From assembly GCA_022984795.1 (NCBI GenBank), contig JALIHJ010000042.1, forward strand, positions 1 to 64,000: DNA of 64,000 bases, in the 5' to 3' direction. The notes beneath the pieces were generated by a model. That model saw nothing but the letters and a program-made list of their open reading frames with translations, searched no databases and had not been told where the DNA came from. Position 1 is the first letter of the stretch. Each line of letters opens with the position of its first letter. The stretch comes from Fabrea salina. Lineage: Eukaryota > Ciliophora > Heterotrichea > Heterotrichida > Fabreidae. Made by a program: the position numbers and the translations under genes. Below, piece by piece: positions 27,359 to 35,214 of the stretch.

Positions 27359-29074
27359 TTAAAGCTTTTTAATAAGAGGAACTACTACCTGAGAAACATA
27401 GTTGGCGTAGGGCGTAGACTTGACCTTGCGGATTTCTTCTCTGGAAAGCTTAAGCAAAGGCAAACAGAACTCAGCAAACTCCAAGTACCACTGAAGAATC
27501 CTTTTTTCGCCTATGCGCACAGCTAAGCAGTTGGTGTTGTTTTGGGGAAGTTGACTTTTGGCCTGGAACAACATAAGGTCTTGTGAAAGAGTTGTGGGGT
27601 ACTTGTTAAGTGCTGCAATGCATAAGTTCTGGATGTGGAGCAACACCCTTGTTTCGTTTTGGATACTCATAGGGCCTATAAGTATAGGGTCTTTGTTGTT
27701 TTTTCCTTCTACACTTTTGAACAACTCAGGCATTATTAGGGGGTCTTGTAGTTCCACGAACCTTAGGTAAGTCACTAGTTTGTGGAAAGACATGTCTTGG
27801 GAGTTAGCTTTTGCGTTTATGATCTGGACTTGGTTGCCCCCCATCATTTCTGCTTTTTGGTGGAGCAAAGGGTCCTGGCTGTGGAGTTCGATTCGAAACT
27901 GGAACTCGTCAGCTTCGTTTTCGTAAATCACAAATCCGTAGTTAAGTAAAAACCTCGAGTTGGACTTTTTGCCGTAACTGTCACACAGTTCACAGCCTTT
28001 TTCAATGGCAGTTTGGGACTTTACAACAAAGCTGTCCAGGGAGTCTTCGAAACTCCACTTAGTGACTCTGGGAACTTTGTGGTTGAGCATATCAGCTAAA
28101 GGAACCATTCCGTCCAAAGCCTCTCCTTGAACTTTCATGGAAAATACTCGCGAGCCCACAACTGTCCGCATCTTAATGAACTCTTGCAATTCAAACTTTT
28201 TGAATTCTGGAACAGAGTTGCATATAGCTTCGTAGTCTAAAACTAAGTCTTCGAGTTTGTGTGTTAAGTCAAGTAAGGTTGGTGAACCCTTAAGCCAGGC
28301 TTTTTCTTCTTCAGTGTAAAAAACTGGGAAGTTTCCTAAGTCCTTAGGCAAGCTTTTCAGGTAAGGAGTCCAGGGTGTGCTGTCTTTTGAAGACTCTTCA
28401 AGCAAAAACGCACTGAGTAAACAGTGCTTAGGAGATACAAGGTTTAAGTTACTGCTGTGTATTTTCTGACCAATTTCAGAGTTCTTGGCTAACTCAGCAC
28501 TAACTATAAAGTTTTTAGGAATAACAATAAGGTTTGTGTCACTGGGAATAAAAAACTTACTACTTAGGCCTCTTTCGCCGTCTGGGTAGTAAGTCATTTC
28601 CACGTTTTGGATAGTTGTGCCTCCTTGAACTAGCCACTGAACGAGTTCTTCAGAAACTGACTTGTGTTCTGGAGGAATGGAAGTTAAGTAGCTGAGTTGT
28701 TTCTGGAGTTGGAGTTTGGTTTCTCTGTACTCTTCTAAGTCTTTGATGGACAAAGCTGAGTCAATTGCAAGTATAGCTGAGTCTAGTTGGCCACTTGCTT
28801 CGTAAGCTTTGCACAAACGGAAGTATGGTTTGTCCCAGTTAGGGTCAATGCTAATTGCAGCTTGGGCGTCCTCTATAGCTTCTTGGTTCATGTGTAGCAA
28901 GTTGTGCACTGCAGAACGGTTTGACAAAAGAAACTTGTTGTTGGACTGGAGTTGCAGTCCTTTTGTGTAGCAGTTGAGTGCTTCAGTGAGCAGTCCTTTT
29001 TGGAGGTACGTGTTTCCTTTTTCTTTGAACTCTTCTGGCGTTGAAGTCTTTTTCTTGCGGGTTTTACCTCCCAT
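27359..29074 (-). CDS. TPR-SET (SETD3/RuBisCO-LSMT type) methyltransferase
   Basis: A 571-residue single-exon protein. Residues 10-120 are three TPRs (FKEKGNTYLQKGLLTEALNC, LLSNRSAVHNLL, AQAAISIDPNWDKPYFRLC). A split SET domain of the RuBisCO-LSMT/SETD3 class follows at about 165-435, with GERGLSS near its start, PLADMLNHK (the SAM-binding NH motif) and SYGKKSNSRFLLNYGF with the catalytic Tyr region. The C-terminal 130 residues match the helical substrate-binding domain of that class. Such enzymes methylate lysine or histidine on non-histone proteins (SETD3 acts on actin His73). The TPR fusion suggests chaperone or client docking; the substrate is unknown. Its ATG lies 3 nt after the PAM18 stop codon. 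Confidence 0.83.
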   Translation of the reverse strand: MGGKTRKKKTSTPEEFKEKGNTYLQKGLLTEALNCYTKGLQLQSNNKFLLSNRSAVHNLLHMNQEAIEDAQAAISIDPNWDKPYFRLCKAYEASGQLDSAILAIDSALSIKDLEEYRETKLQLQKQLSYLTSIPPEHKSVSEELVQWLVQGGTTIQNVEMTYYPDGERGLSSKFFIPSDTNLIVIPKNFIVSAELAKNSEIGQKIHSSNLNLVSPKHCLLSAFLLEESSKDSTPWTPYLKSLPKDLGNFPVFYTEEEKAWLKGSPTLLDLTHKLEDLVLDYEAICNSVPEFKKFELQEFIKMRTVVGSRVFSMKVQGEALDGMVPLADMLNHKVPRVTKWSFEDSLDSFVVKSQTAIEKGCELCDSYGKKSNSRFLLNYGFVIYENEADEFQFRIELHSQDPLLHQKAEMMGGNQVQIINAKANSQDMSFHKLVTYLRFVELQDPLIMPELFKSVEGKNNKDPILIGPMSIQNETRVLLHIQNLCIAALNKYPTTLSQDLMLFQAKSQLPQNNTNCLAVRIGEKRILQWYLEFAEFCLPLLKLSREEIRKVKSTPYANYVSQVVVPLIKKL

Positions 29075-29077
29075 TTA

Positions 29078-29407
29078 TTATTTACGCAAAAGAAGAGTTT
29101 TGGCTTCGTTGATTTTTGTAGCAAGGTAAGTGGAGCCTCCGTTGTCAGGGTGGTTCATAAGCATCAACCTTTTGTGCGCAGACAGAATTTTGTTTTCTTC
29201 AGTAGACTCGCGAACTCCCAAGATCAAAGCTGCTTCTCTCCGAGTCATTGGGTCTTCGAAGGGCCCCATAAAGGCCTTTGCTCGAGGTGAGTCAAAAGAT
29301 AATCCTGCTTTGGGGGCTTTGGCAGCCCTTAGGGCTCTAACCATTACTCTTCCAGAAGCTGCAGCAAATATTAAACCCAGTCCTCCTAACAAAGCAAAGT
29401 GGGACAT
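29078..29407 (-). CDS. PAM18: Mitochondrial import motor J-protein PAM18/TIM14
   Basis: 109 residues, the usual length of the family. An N-terminal transmembrane span (ALLGGLGLIFAAASGRVMVR) leads to a linker and a C-terminal J-like domain with HPD at residues 86-88 (MLMNHPDNGGSTYLATKINEAK). TIM14/PAM18 (DNAJC19) sits in the inner mitochondrial membrane and stimulates mtHsp70 at the TIM23 channel, with PAM16 as its partner. Residues EDPMTRREAALILGVRE match the start of the family's J domain. The gene is packed between a secreted-protein gene (17 nt) and the SET gene (3 nt) on the same strand. Confidence 0.93.
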   Translation of the reverse strand: MSHFALLGGLGLIFAAASGRVMVRALRAAKAPKAGLSFDSPRAKAFMGPFEDPMTRREAALILGVRESTEENKILSAHKRLMLMNHPDNGGSTYLATKINEAKTLLLRK

Positions 29408-29424
29408 TTTTATTACTTGGGTAG

Positions 29425-30483
29425 TTAGTTAAGGTAAATGGATTCCCAGAATGGAGCAGTGTAGATTTCTTTCACACAGTCGTCGTTGCCAAGCTTTTTA
29501 ACAAAGTAGTCCACTTCAAGTTTGGTTTGGAACATGCGCTTGTACACGTCTTCGTCAATGGTGTTGCATGCTTCTTGGCCAATGTTTAAGAAGTGGCACT
29601 GGTTTATCTTGGGGTTTTGCATGTAGCTCATGACTTGGCTAAAGAACTGTTGGTACAAGTAGTCTCCAGGGAACAAGGGACAGTAAGACTTTCCGTAGTA
29701 GTTATATCCACACTCACAGGGAGTGGTATACATTTCGTCCGCAGACATGCAACTGGACCCGGGCTGGCACTCGATAGGCTGAGAAACTGCCTGGCTCTTA
29801 GGTGCAGCAACACATTTGGCTTTGCTTGTATCGTTTTGGTATTCAAAGAAGCCTGTATTGCACAAGTAAGCTGCAGTAGTAGCATCAACAATGTCTCCTT
29901 CTGACTTAGAAAAAGTACTGTTGCAGTAACCCATGTTGCAAATTAAGTTGTTTTCGCAGAGTTCCATAGTCAAGTAGTTACTGCAGGTTTGTCCAAGTGT
30001 TCTCTGGGGTTCACACTTAGCCTGGATCTTGTCTGGCAAGTTATGGCACAAAGTACCTATAGCACAGTCATCCTGATCATCGCAAAAGGATCCAGCCCCA
30101 CGTCCTACACAAATTCCGTTTTGGCAAGAAGCTCTTCCCATGCACTGATCGTTTCCATCGCACTTTTGACCAGGAAGTCCTGAGTAAATAGATTCTTGGT
30201 TGGGGTAACACATTGAGTCGCCGTGATTGTAAAGAGCCCAGCCACAGAAAGTGTTGCCTTTGCAAGGCTGGAGTAAGTAAGTGTTTGAGTTAGAGTCATA
30301 CTTCACGCATTGGTCATTAGGCATGGAAGCGGAGCTGCACTCGTACTTAGCACAGGAGTTAGGAGCTCCGAAACTAGCGGCGTGTTCAGCCTTTACGAAC
30401 CTTTCGACGTACTGAGCATGGAAGTCCATGAAAGGGTTTCCCAGAGCTGCTGCAATTAGAGTAACTAAAAGAACCAACCTCAT
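29425..30483 (-). CDS. Secreted Cys-rich protein
   Basis: 352 residues with a classical signal peptide (MRLVLLVTLIAAALGNP). The mature part contains more than 30 Cys in closely spaced pairs (CDGNDQCMGRASCQNGICVG, DDQDDCAIGTLCHNL, CENNLICNMGYC), a pattern like Dickkopf/EGF-type disulfide modules that is common in ciliate secreted or surface proteins. The last 90 residues are less Cys-rich and begin with CECGYNYYGKSYCPLFPGDY. No catalytic motif is seen. A surface, granule or extracellular role is inferred from the signal peptide only. Confidence 0.75.
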   Translation of the reverse strand: MRLVLLVTLIAAALGNPFMDFHAQYVERFVKAEHAASFGAPNSCAKYECSSASMPNDQCVKYDSNSNTYLLQPCKGNTFCGWALYNHGDSMCYPNQESIYSGLPGQKCDGNDQCMGRASCQNGICVGRGAGSFCDDQDDCAIGTLCHNLPDKIQAKCEPQRTLGQTCSNYLTMELCENNLICNMGYCNSTFSKSEGDIVDATTAAYLCNTGFFEYQNDTSKAKCVAAPKSQAVSQPIECQPGSSCMSADEMYTTPCECGYNYYGKSYCPLFPGDYLYQQFFSQVMSYMQNPKINQCHFLNIGQEACNTIDEDVYKRMFQTKLEVDYFVKKLGNDDCVKEIYTAPFWESIYLN

Positions 30484-30540
30484 ATTTATTCAACAATATG
30501 AATGCAAAGTACTGAGGGTGCTTTTCATATTTATATAAAT

Positions 30541-30831
30541 ATGATTCCCAGGTGGTTTTTGCGTTCTCGCTTTTGGTACATCAACTTGTTTCTGGACGAG
30601 TACCTCTCGAGGGATGCCATGGCTATTTTGTTTGCAACAGTGATGCTGCACGTTCCAGTGTACTTATGGGGTATACACGTGAACAGAGAAGCTGAAATTC
30701 AAAGCTCCCACATGAACTACTACATAGAGTATGGACCCAGACGCAATAGACTCGCTCACTCCCTTATTTTTGAGGAATTTGAAATGCAAGTTGAAGACTG
30801 GCAGAAACTAATGGCCGAGGAAAAGAGCTAA
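30541..30831 (+). CDS. Small single-span membrane protein
   Basis: 96 residues from the ATG at 30541 (MIPRWFLRSRFWY), which follows TATATAAAT; an in-frame ATG at 30502 would add 13 residues. One hydrophobic span near 30-50 (AMAILFATVMLHVPVYLWGI) is flanked by a basic, aromatic N-terminus and an acidic C-terminus. The size, basic start and single span recall small subunits of mitochondrial inner-membrane complexes, but no family is recognised. It is divergent from the secreted-protein gene with 57 nt between start codons. Confidence 0.7.
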   Translation: MIPRWFLRSRFWYINLFLDEYLSRDAMAILFATVMLHVPVYLWGIHVNREAEIQSSHMNYYIEYGPRRNRLAHSLIFEEFEMQVEDWQKLMAEEKS

Positions 30832-30857
30832 CTTAATTTAGTTTCCTCTAGTTAACA

Positions 30858-32819
30858 TTATGAGTGTTTAGACCTCCTTTTGCGACTAGGAGTGGACTTC
30901 CGCATGGAGTGCGAAACAAGGACTGGCAAGGCATCCCTTGAAGACTGCTGGTTGGTTTCCTCTTTGGACTCTTCTTTTTGGTCCAGTATTTGGGAAGCCC
31001 TTTCCATCAAGCTTTCGAAGTCTTGTTGCTTCCAAGGGATCTCCGAACTAAGGTTTTCCCAGCAGCTGCGGAGCATGTTTCCTTTGAGGGATATTAGTTG
31101 GGCTCTGTTGAGCTTTTTGCTCCGGTAAAAAAGTGGAGTGGGTCTGTAGATCAAAGAAGTCCTCATTCCTGAAAGCACAGATGTTACGTTTTCGCAGGCC
31201 AAACACTTTTTGGTTAGTGAAAAGTTAGCTGAAGGAACTACTGAGGAGTAGCTGTCTTTGGTTTTTTGCATTATTTGTTGGTTTTGGAGTTCAGTTTCGA
31301 AATTAACAGCCATGCTGTGTCTGTCGTCTTCGTCTTGGGCTTCTAGGGCTTGTTGGATTTGGGCGTTTTCTACTAAACAAACAACCATTTGGGCAATGCT
31401 GTGCACGAAGCTGTTGAGTTTTCCGTCTTGTTTTTTGATTGCATCGATTTCGTGTTCTATTTGTTTTACTTCTAAAGAAATGTCGTTTCTTTCGTTTTTG
31501 GTTTTGCGTTCTAAGGCTTCTACTTCTTCAAGTACTTGTTGGGCGAATTTTAAACTTTCGTTCTGCGAAGACTTAAAGTTAACAAGTGCTTTGCGGTAGT
31601 CTTGCTGGATTTCTTGTTTGACTTGAACTATGTAGGGGTGGATGTGTTCTTCAAGCAGTGTAGAAACTATTTGGTCCATGTCTTCAATTTGGGAGGAGTG
31701 GTGGACTTCAGTCACTTGGGGGTGTCTTGGAGAATGAATCACTGACCCTGGGTTGCTTGGTGCTTGGCTTTCAGTTTTCACGGTTTTTTGGGAGTCGAAG
31801 GAGGAGTGGTTTTCTCTTTTGCCTTTTTTTTCAGTAAGCAGTTCGACTTTGCGTTTTTCGACGTGTTTGATTTCTTCTAAAATAAACTCCACAGCTTCTT
31901 CGCGAGTGCAGTTGCTTCCTTCCAAAGCTTTGCTGTTGAGTTCTTCTAGTCTGCTGTTTTCGTACTCTGCGAACTTCTTCCTTTTAGGTTTTTCTAAAAC
32001 GAAGTGGAAGGCATCTGAAACGTAACTAAAAATCCTCAAAGGCAAGTAACTGTCCAGAATGTTGTCTCTGTACTTGAGTTCGTTCATCACAGAGGCTATT
32101 TTGTTGTGGAACTCTTGGATTCTGGAGTTGAGTTTTTCTTTTTCGTTTTCAAAGTGGTCGAGACTTAACTTTTCTCCTGTGAACTTTTGCATTTCAGTGT
32201 TCATGTCAGTTATCACTCTGGACATGCTGTCTATTGACTTGTTCAAGTTGGAGATCTGCGTAGAGTTAGACTCACCAATTGAAACAGCGTGTGAAGCTTT
32301 AGAGTCACTTCTGTAGCCCAATTCTGAGTACTGTTGGTTGAGTTGCTTGAAGCTTTCAGAAACTTGGTTCATTTCTTTGAGAACTAAGCCTTTGTTGTCT
32401 TCAATTTGGTCTTTGATCATAAAGATGTCCGTGTTGATCTTTTCAATCATTGTTTCTAGTCTTCTGTTCATTTCGTTTGTGCCCTTCAGTTGGAAGTCAA
32501 AAGACTTGAACCTTTCTTTGAACTCTGCAAGTTCTTGGTCTAGCCTTGTGCAGTCTTTTTTGCGCTGGCCTTCGAACTCAGTGATTTTAGTTTGCAGTTT
32601 GGAGTAGGCAGTTTCTGAGTCGTTGTCTCCAAACATAGAACTTTCTAGTTCTTTAATGCGACTTTCGAGTTGTTCGCACCTTAACTGGAGTTTGGACTGG
32701 TTTTCTCTGTCTTCTAAAGCACGTTTTTGTACAGGTTCAAACTGTTTTTGTATGAGTTCTCTCATTCTTGTTTCTAAGTCAAACCACTCTAGCTCACGGG
32801 TCGAAAAGGTATCGGCCAT
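30858..32819 (-). CDS. Long coiled-coil protein
   Basis: 653 residues, one exon. Coiled coil dominates residues 10-260 (ENQSKLQLRCEQLESRIKELE, NRRLETMIEKINTDIFMIKD) and about 390-500. A Ser-rich linker near 350-370 (SQAPSNPGSVIHSPRHPQV) separates the two. The C-terminal part has a Cys pair (KKCLACENVTS), a compact segment LIYRPTPLFYRSKKLNRAQ, and a basic Ser-rich end (MRKSTPSRKRRSKHS). In a ciliate a basal-body or cytoskeletal role is likely, but nothing identifies the family. The next coiled-coil gene upstream on this strand ends 26 nt before this ATG. Confidence 0.78.
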   Translation of the reverse strand: MADTFSTRELEWFDLETRMRELIQKQFEPVQKRALEDRENQSKLQLRCEQLESRIKELESSMFGDNDSETAYSKLQTKITEFEGQRKKDCTRLDQELAEFKERFKSFDFQLKGTNEMNRRLETMIEKINTDIFMIKDQIEDNKGLVLKEMNQVSESFKQLNQQYSELGYRSDSKASHAVSIGESNSTQISNLNKSIDSMSRVITDMNTEMQKFTGEKLSLDHFENEKEKLNSRIQEFHNKIASVMNELKYRDNILDSYLPLRIFSYVSDAFHFVLEKPKRKKFAEYENSRLEELNSKALEGSNCTREEAVEFILEEIKHVEKRKVELLTEKKGKRENHSSFDSQKTVKTESQAPSNPGSVIHSPRHPQVTEVHHSSQIEDMDQIVSTLLEEHIHPYIVQVKQEIQQDYRKALVNFKSSQNESLKFAQQVLEEVEALERKTKNERNDISLEVKQIEHEIDAIKKQDGKLNSFVHSIAQMVVCLVENAQIQQALEAQDEDDRHSMAVNFETELQNQQIMQKTKDSYSSVVPSANFSLTKKCLACENVTSVLSGMRTSLIYRPTPLFYRSKKLNRAQLISLKGNMLRSCWENLSSEIPWKQQDFESLMERASQILDQKEESKEETNQQSSRDALPVLVSHSMRKSTPSRKRRSKHS

Positions 32820-32845
32820 TGCAATTTAAATATAAACAGTTTATT

Positions 32846-33865
32846 TTAAAGTTGGAGACCAAGTTTGTTCCTGCCGTAGTCTTTCCAGAGGTAAGTGAGT
32901 TCTTCTTTGAGTCTTCTGTTTTCTTTAACTAAGTCTTGGTAACTCCTGTTGCTTGCTTTGGAGTCCCCTGAACTCCTTCTTGAAGTTTGGGAGTAACTTT
33001 GTCTTTTGAGTTTTTCTTCAAACTCACTCTGCAGGTGACTTAATTGTTTTTTAAAACTGTTTTTAGTTTCTTGGGAGTGTTCTTCAAGTCTTTGTTCAAA
33101 GAGTTTTTTGTTTTCACAGAGCTTGTCACGCAGTTCGTTTTGGAGACTGTTGATTTGGTTCTTGAAGGTGTGGTAGAGTTTCTTTTTAAGTTCAGCAAAG
33201 CCTTGGAGTTGAGTTTTGAGGCTGGACACTTCTTCTTCAAGGCCTGTGATTTGCTGCTGTGTGGTTTCTTTGTAAGAGTTAAAGTTGGTTTGCAGAATTA
33301 AAAGGGCTTTGTCGTACTTCTGAGACTGTTTTTTAAGCAAGTGGTACAGTTCAGGGGACTTGCTTTGGTTTTCTTTGTTGTAGTAGCTAGTCGTGTCCAC
33401 CAACACGTTTGGAGTTACTATTGAACTTTCGTCTAGACGCGAGTGGGTTTTTTGTTGGTGACGGTAAGAAAAGTGGGACTCTTCAGGTTGTTGTTCGAGT
33501 AGCCGCATAAGTTCTTTGCCTTCGTCCTTTTCAGGCACCAAGAGACTTTCTTCTTCTAAGTACTTGTTTTTGTCTGAAGTGTTTTCCATGCAGATTGCTG
33601 ATAAGTTCAAACTAGCAGGCTCAGAGTCGTCTTCTATCAGTGAGTCTAGGGCAAGTTTAGGCACCCGTGTTCTAACTGACGTGGACCGTTTGCTTGAGTC
33701 TTGTTCTTCGATTTGAGGCAGGTTGGACCTAGTTGTGCTGTTTTGCTTTTGGAAAGACTTGGAAGCCCGAGGGTCTTCTTCAAACTGAGGAGTTCCTCTT
33801 CCGTTGCTGGCTCTAGACTCTTCTTGTATTTCTACAAGCAAACTCTTGGATTGTCTAATGGACAT
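32846..33865 (-). CDS. Coiled-coil protein with disordered N-terminus
   Basis: 339 residues. The first 165 are Ser/Glu-rich and probably disordered (MSIRQSKSLLVEIQEESRAS, DPRASKSFQKQNSTTRSN). From about 165 to 335 the protein is coiled coil (KTQLQGFAELKKKLYHTFKN, LQNELRDKLCENKKLFEQRL, LVKENRRLKEELTYLWKDYG). Family not recognised. It sits in tandem between the carboxypeptidase gene and the longer coiled-coil gene, all on the minus strand with spacers of about 30 nt. Confidence 0.75.
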   Translation of the reverse strand: MSIRQSKSLLVEIQEESRASNGRGTPQFEEDPRASKSFQKQNSTTRSNLPQIEEQDSSKRSTSVRTRVPKLALDSLIEDDSEPASLNLSAICMENTSDKNKYLEEESLLVPEKDEGKELMRLLEQQPEESHFSYRHQQKTHSRLDESSIVTPNVLVDTTSYYNKENQSKSPELYHLLKKQSQKYDKALLILQTNFNSYKETTQQQITGLEEEVSSLKTQLQGFAELKKKLYHTFKNQINSLQNELRDKLCENKKLFEQRLEEHSQETKNSFKKQLSHLQSEFEEKLKRQSYSQTSRRSSGDSKASNRSYQDLVKENRRLKEELTYLWKDYGRNKLGLQL

Positions 33866-33897
33866 TTAAATTTTATTTGAAATTACCGGCTCATTAA

Positions 33898-35205
33898 TTA
33901 CCATTCTTCGTTAATAAACTTCTTAACCATGTCGTAGGCGTTTTCGGGTTGGTCGTAGGGAACTAAGTGTCCTGCCTTGTTGACCCAAACTCTTACTAAG
34001 TTTCCAGCTTTTTTGTAGTAACCTGCCACTGAGTTCTCCACTTTCCAAACTCCTCTTTGGGCTTTTTGGAAGTACTTTTGGCCGTACCAACTCATAGAGT
34101 GGATCATTGCGTCCACTCCAACGTTACTAACAAGTAAGTCGTCTTGGCCTCCGTAAATCATCACAGGCACCTTTTCTAGAACTTTTTCTAAGTAGTCCCT
34201 GTAAGACATCATTATATCTTCTCTGAAGTCGTGTGAAACCTTGTCACTGCAGTAAACCCACTCTACATGCTGAGGTACGTGAAGAAGTGCCTTGGTTGAG
34301 TTTAACTCAAGCCACTTAGCATGAATTCCAGGGTTGTAGTCCCTGTACATTCTGATGTTCATCAAGTTTACTCCTCCAGAGTACTTACCAAGTCTTTCCT
34401 GAATCATGCTGTCTATGCTGTTGGCAGAAAGGTAGTTGCCTACTGATATTTGGCTCTTGGAGTTTTGTTCCATTTGAGATATTTCTGACCGCTGGTGCTC
34501 GTCTATAAGTGAGGCTGCGTAACTGAATTCTGAGTACGCGTCTGCCTGGCTTAAGGGATCAACCCAAGGGTCTCCTATGGCAACCTTAGTTAGTTTTATA
34601 GGAAGGTTTTCGTGGTTATCAAAGAGCAACTTGTAGGCAATGTCAGGAATGTAGTGGCCAGCGTAACTGTAACCAAAGATGTAAACCTCCCTTTGGAACC
34701 AAACAGGGTACTTTTTGGTGATTATAGACAAGAACTTGTAAAGGTGGACAGTGGCTTGGGAAGTAGTGTTAACTAAGTCTTGAGGGCTTGCAGCAAAGGA
34801 GTACCCTGCGTCCAAAGGATAGTCAATAAACAAAATATGTACTAAGTCTGACCAGGTAGTGTTTCTTTTGATGGGGTTTAGATCTAAGTCAATTTCAATG
34901 GGTCCGAACTGTCCTAGGTTTTCGTTTTCTCCAGAACACCCAGGACCCCCTGTGAGAAATATCATCAAAGGAACAGTGTCATTTTGGATGCTGCTTCCTA
35001 GTTTTTGCCACATCCAAAAGAAGGTTGAGGACCCAGTGTTTTCGTTAATCACTACTTCTCCACTCCAGCCCTTAGCATCTAAAATCTGGACTTTTGAGTC
35101 AGTGTCCTGAGAAAGTCCCTTTTGAACCCTGTGGGTTTTAGGGATGTTTTCGAACATGAACTGCTGGTTTGCACTAGCAGACAAAAAAAGCACCACCAAC
35201 AACAT
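33898..35205 (-). CDS. Serine carboxypeptidase (S10 family)
   Basis: 435 residues from the ATG at 35205, chosen because it starts directly at the signal peptide (MLLVVLFLSASANQQF); an in-frame ATG at 35220 adds MHYIK and would overlap the opposite gene's start. S10 landmarks: TGGPGCSG (oxyanion region), FGYSYAGHY (nucleophile Ser in SYAG), GGQDDLLV (Asp) and KAGHLVPYDQPENA (His), giving the Ser-Asp-His triad in order. S10 enzymes act in lysosomes or vacuoles or outside the cell. The usual GES becomes GYS and the usual NGGPG becomes TGGPG, altering two residues that in carboxypeptidase Y bind the substrate's C-terminal carboxylate. Its start lies 9 nt from the divergent BEACH gene. Confidence 0.88.
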   Translation of the reverse strand: MLLVVLFLSASANQQFMFENIPKTHRVQKGLSQDTDSKVQILDAKGWSGEVVINENTGSSTFFWMWQKLGSSIQNDTVPLMIFLTGGPGCSGENENLGQFGPIEIDLDLNPIKRNTTWSDLVHILFIDYPLDAGYSFAASPQDLVNTTSQATVHLYKFLSIITKKYPVWFQREVYIFGYSYAGHYIPDIAYKLLFDNHENLPIKLTKVAIGDPWVDPLSQADAYSEFSYAASLIDEHQRSEISQMEQNSKSQISVGNYLSANSIDSMIQERLGKYSGGVNLMNIRMYRDYNPGIHAKWLELNSTKALLHVPQHVEWVYCSDKVSHDFREDIMMSYRDYLEKVLEKVPVMIYGGQDDLLVSNVGVDAMIHSMSWYGQKYFQKAQRGVWKVENSVAGYYKKAGNLVRVWVNKAGHLVPYDQPENAYDMVKKFINEEW

Positions 35206-35214
35206 TTTTATATA
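35206..35214. promoter_or_regulatory. 9-nt divergent intergenic, TATA-like
   Basis: The nine bases TTTTATATA separate the ATG of the carboxypeptidase gene (minus, 35205) from the ATG of the BEACH gene (plus, 35215). Any promoter elements for either gene must lie inside the opposite coding sequence or in this AT-rich string. A regulatory function is inferred. Confidence 0.35.
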
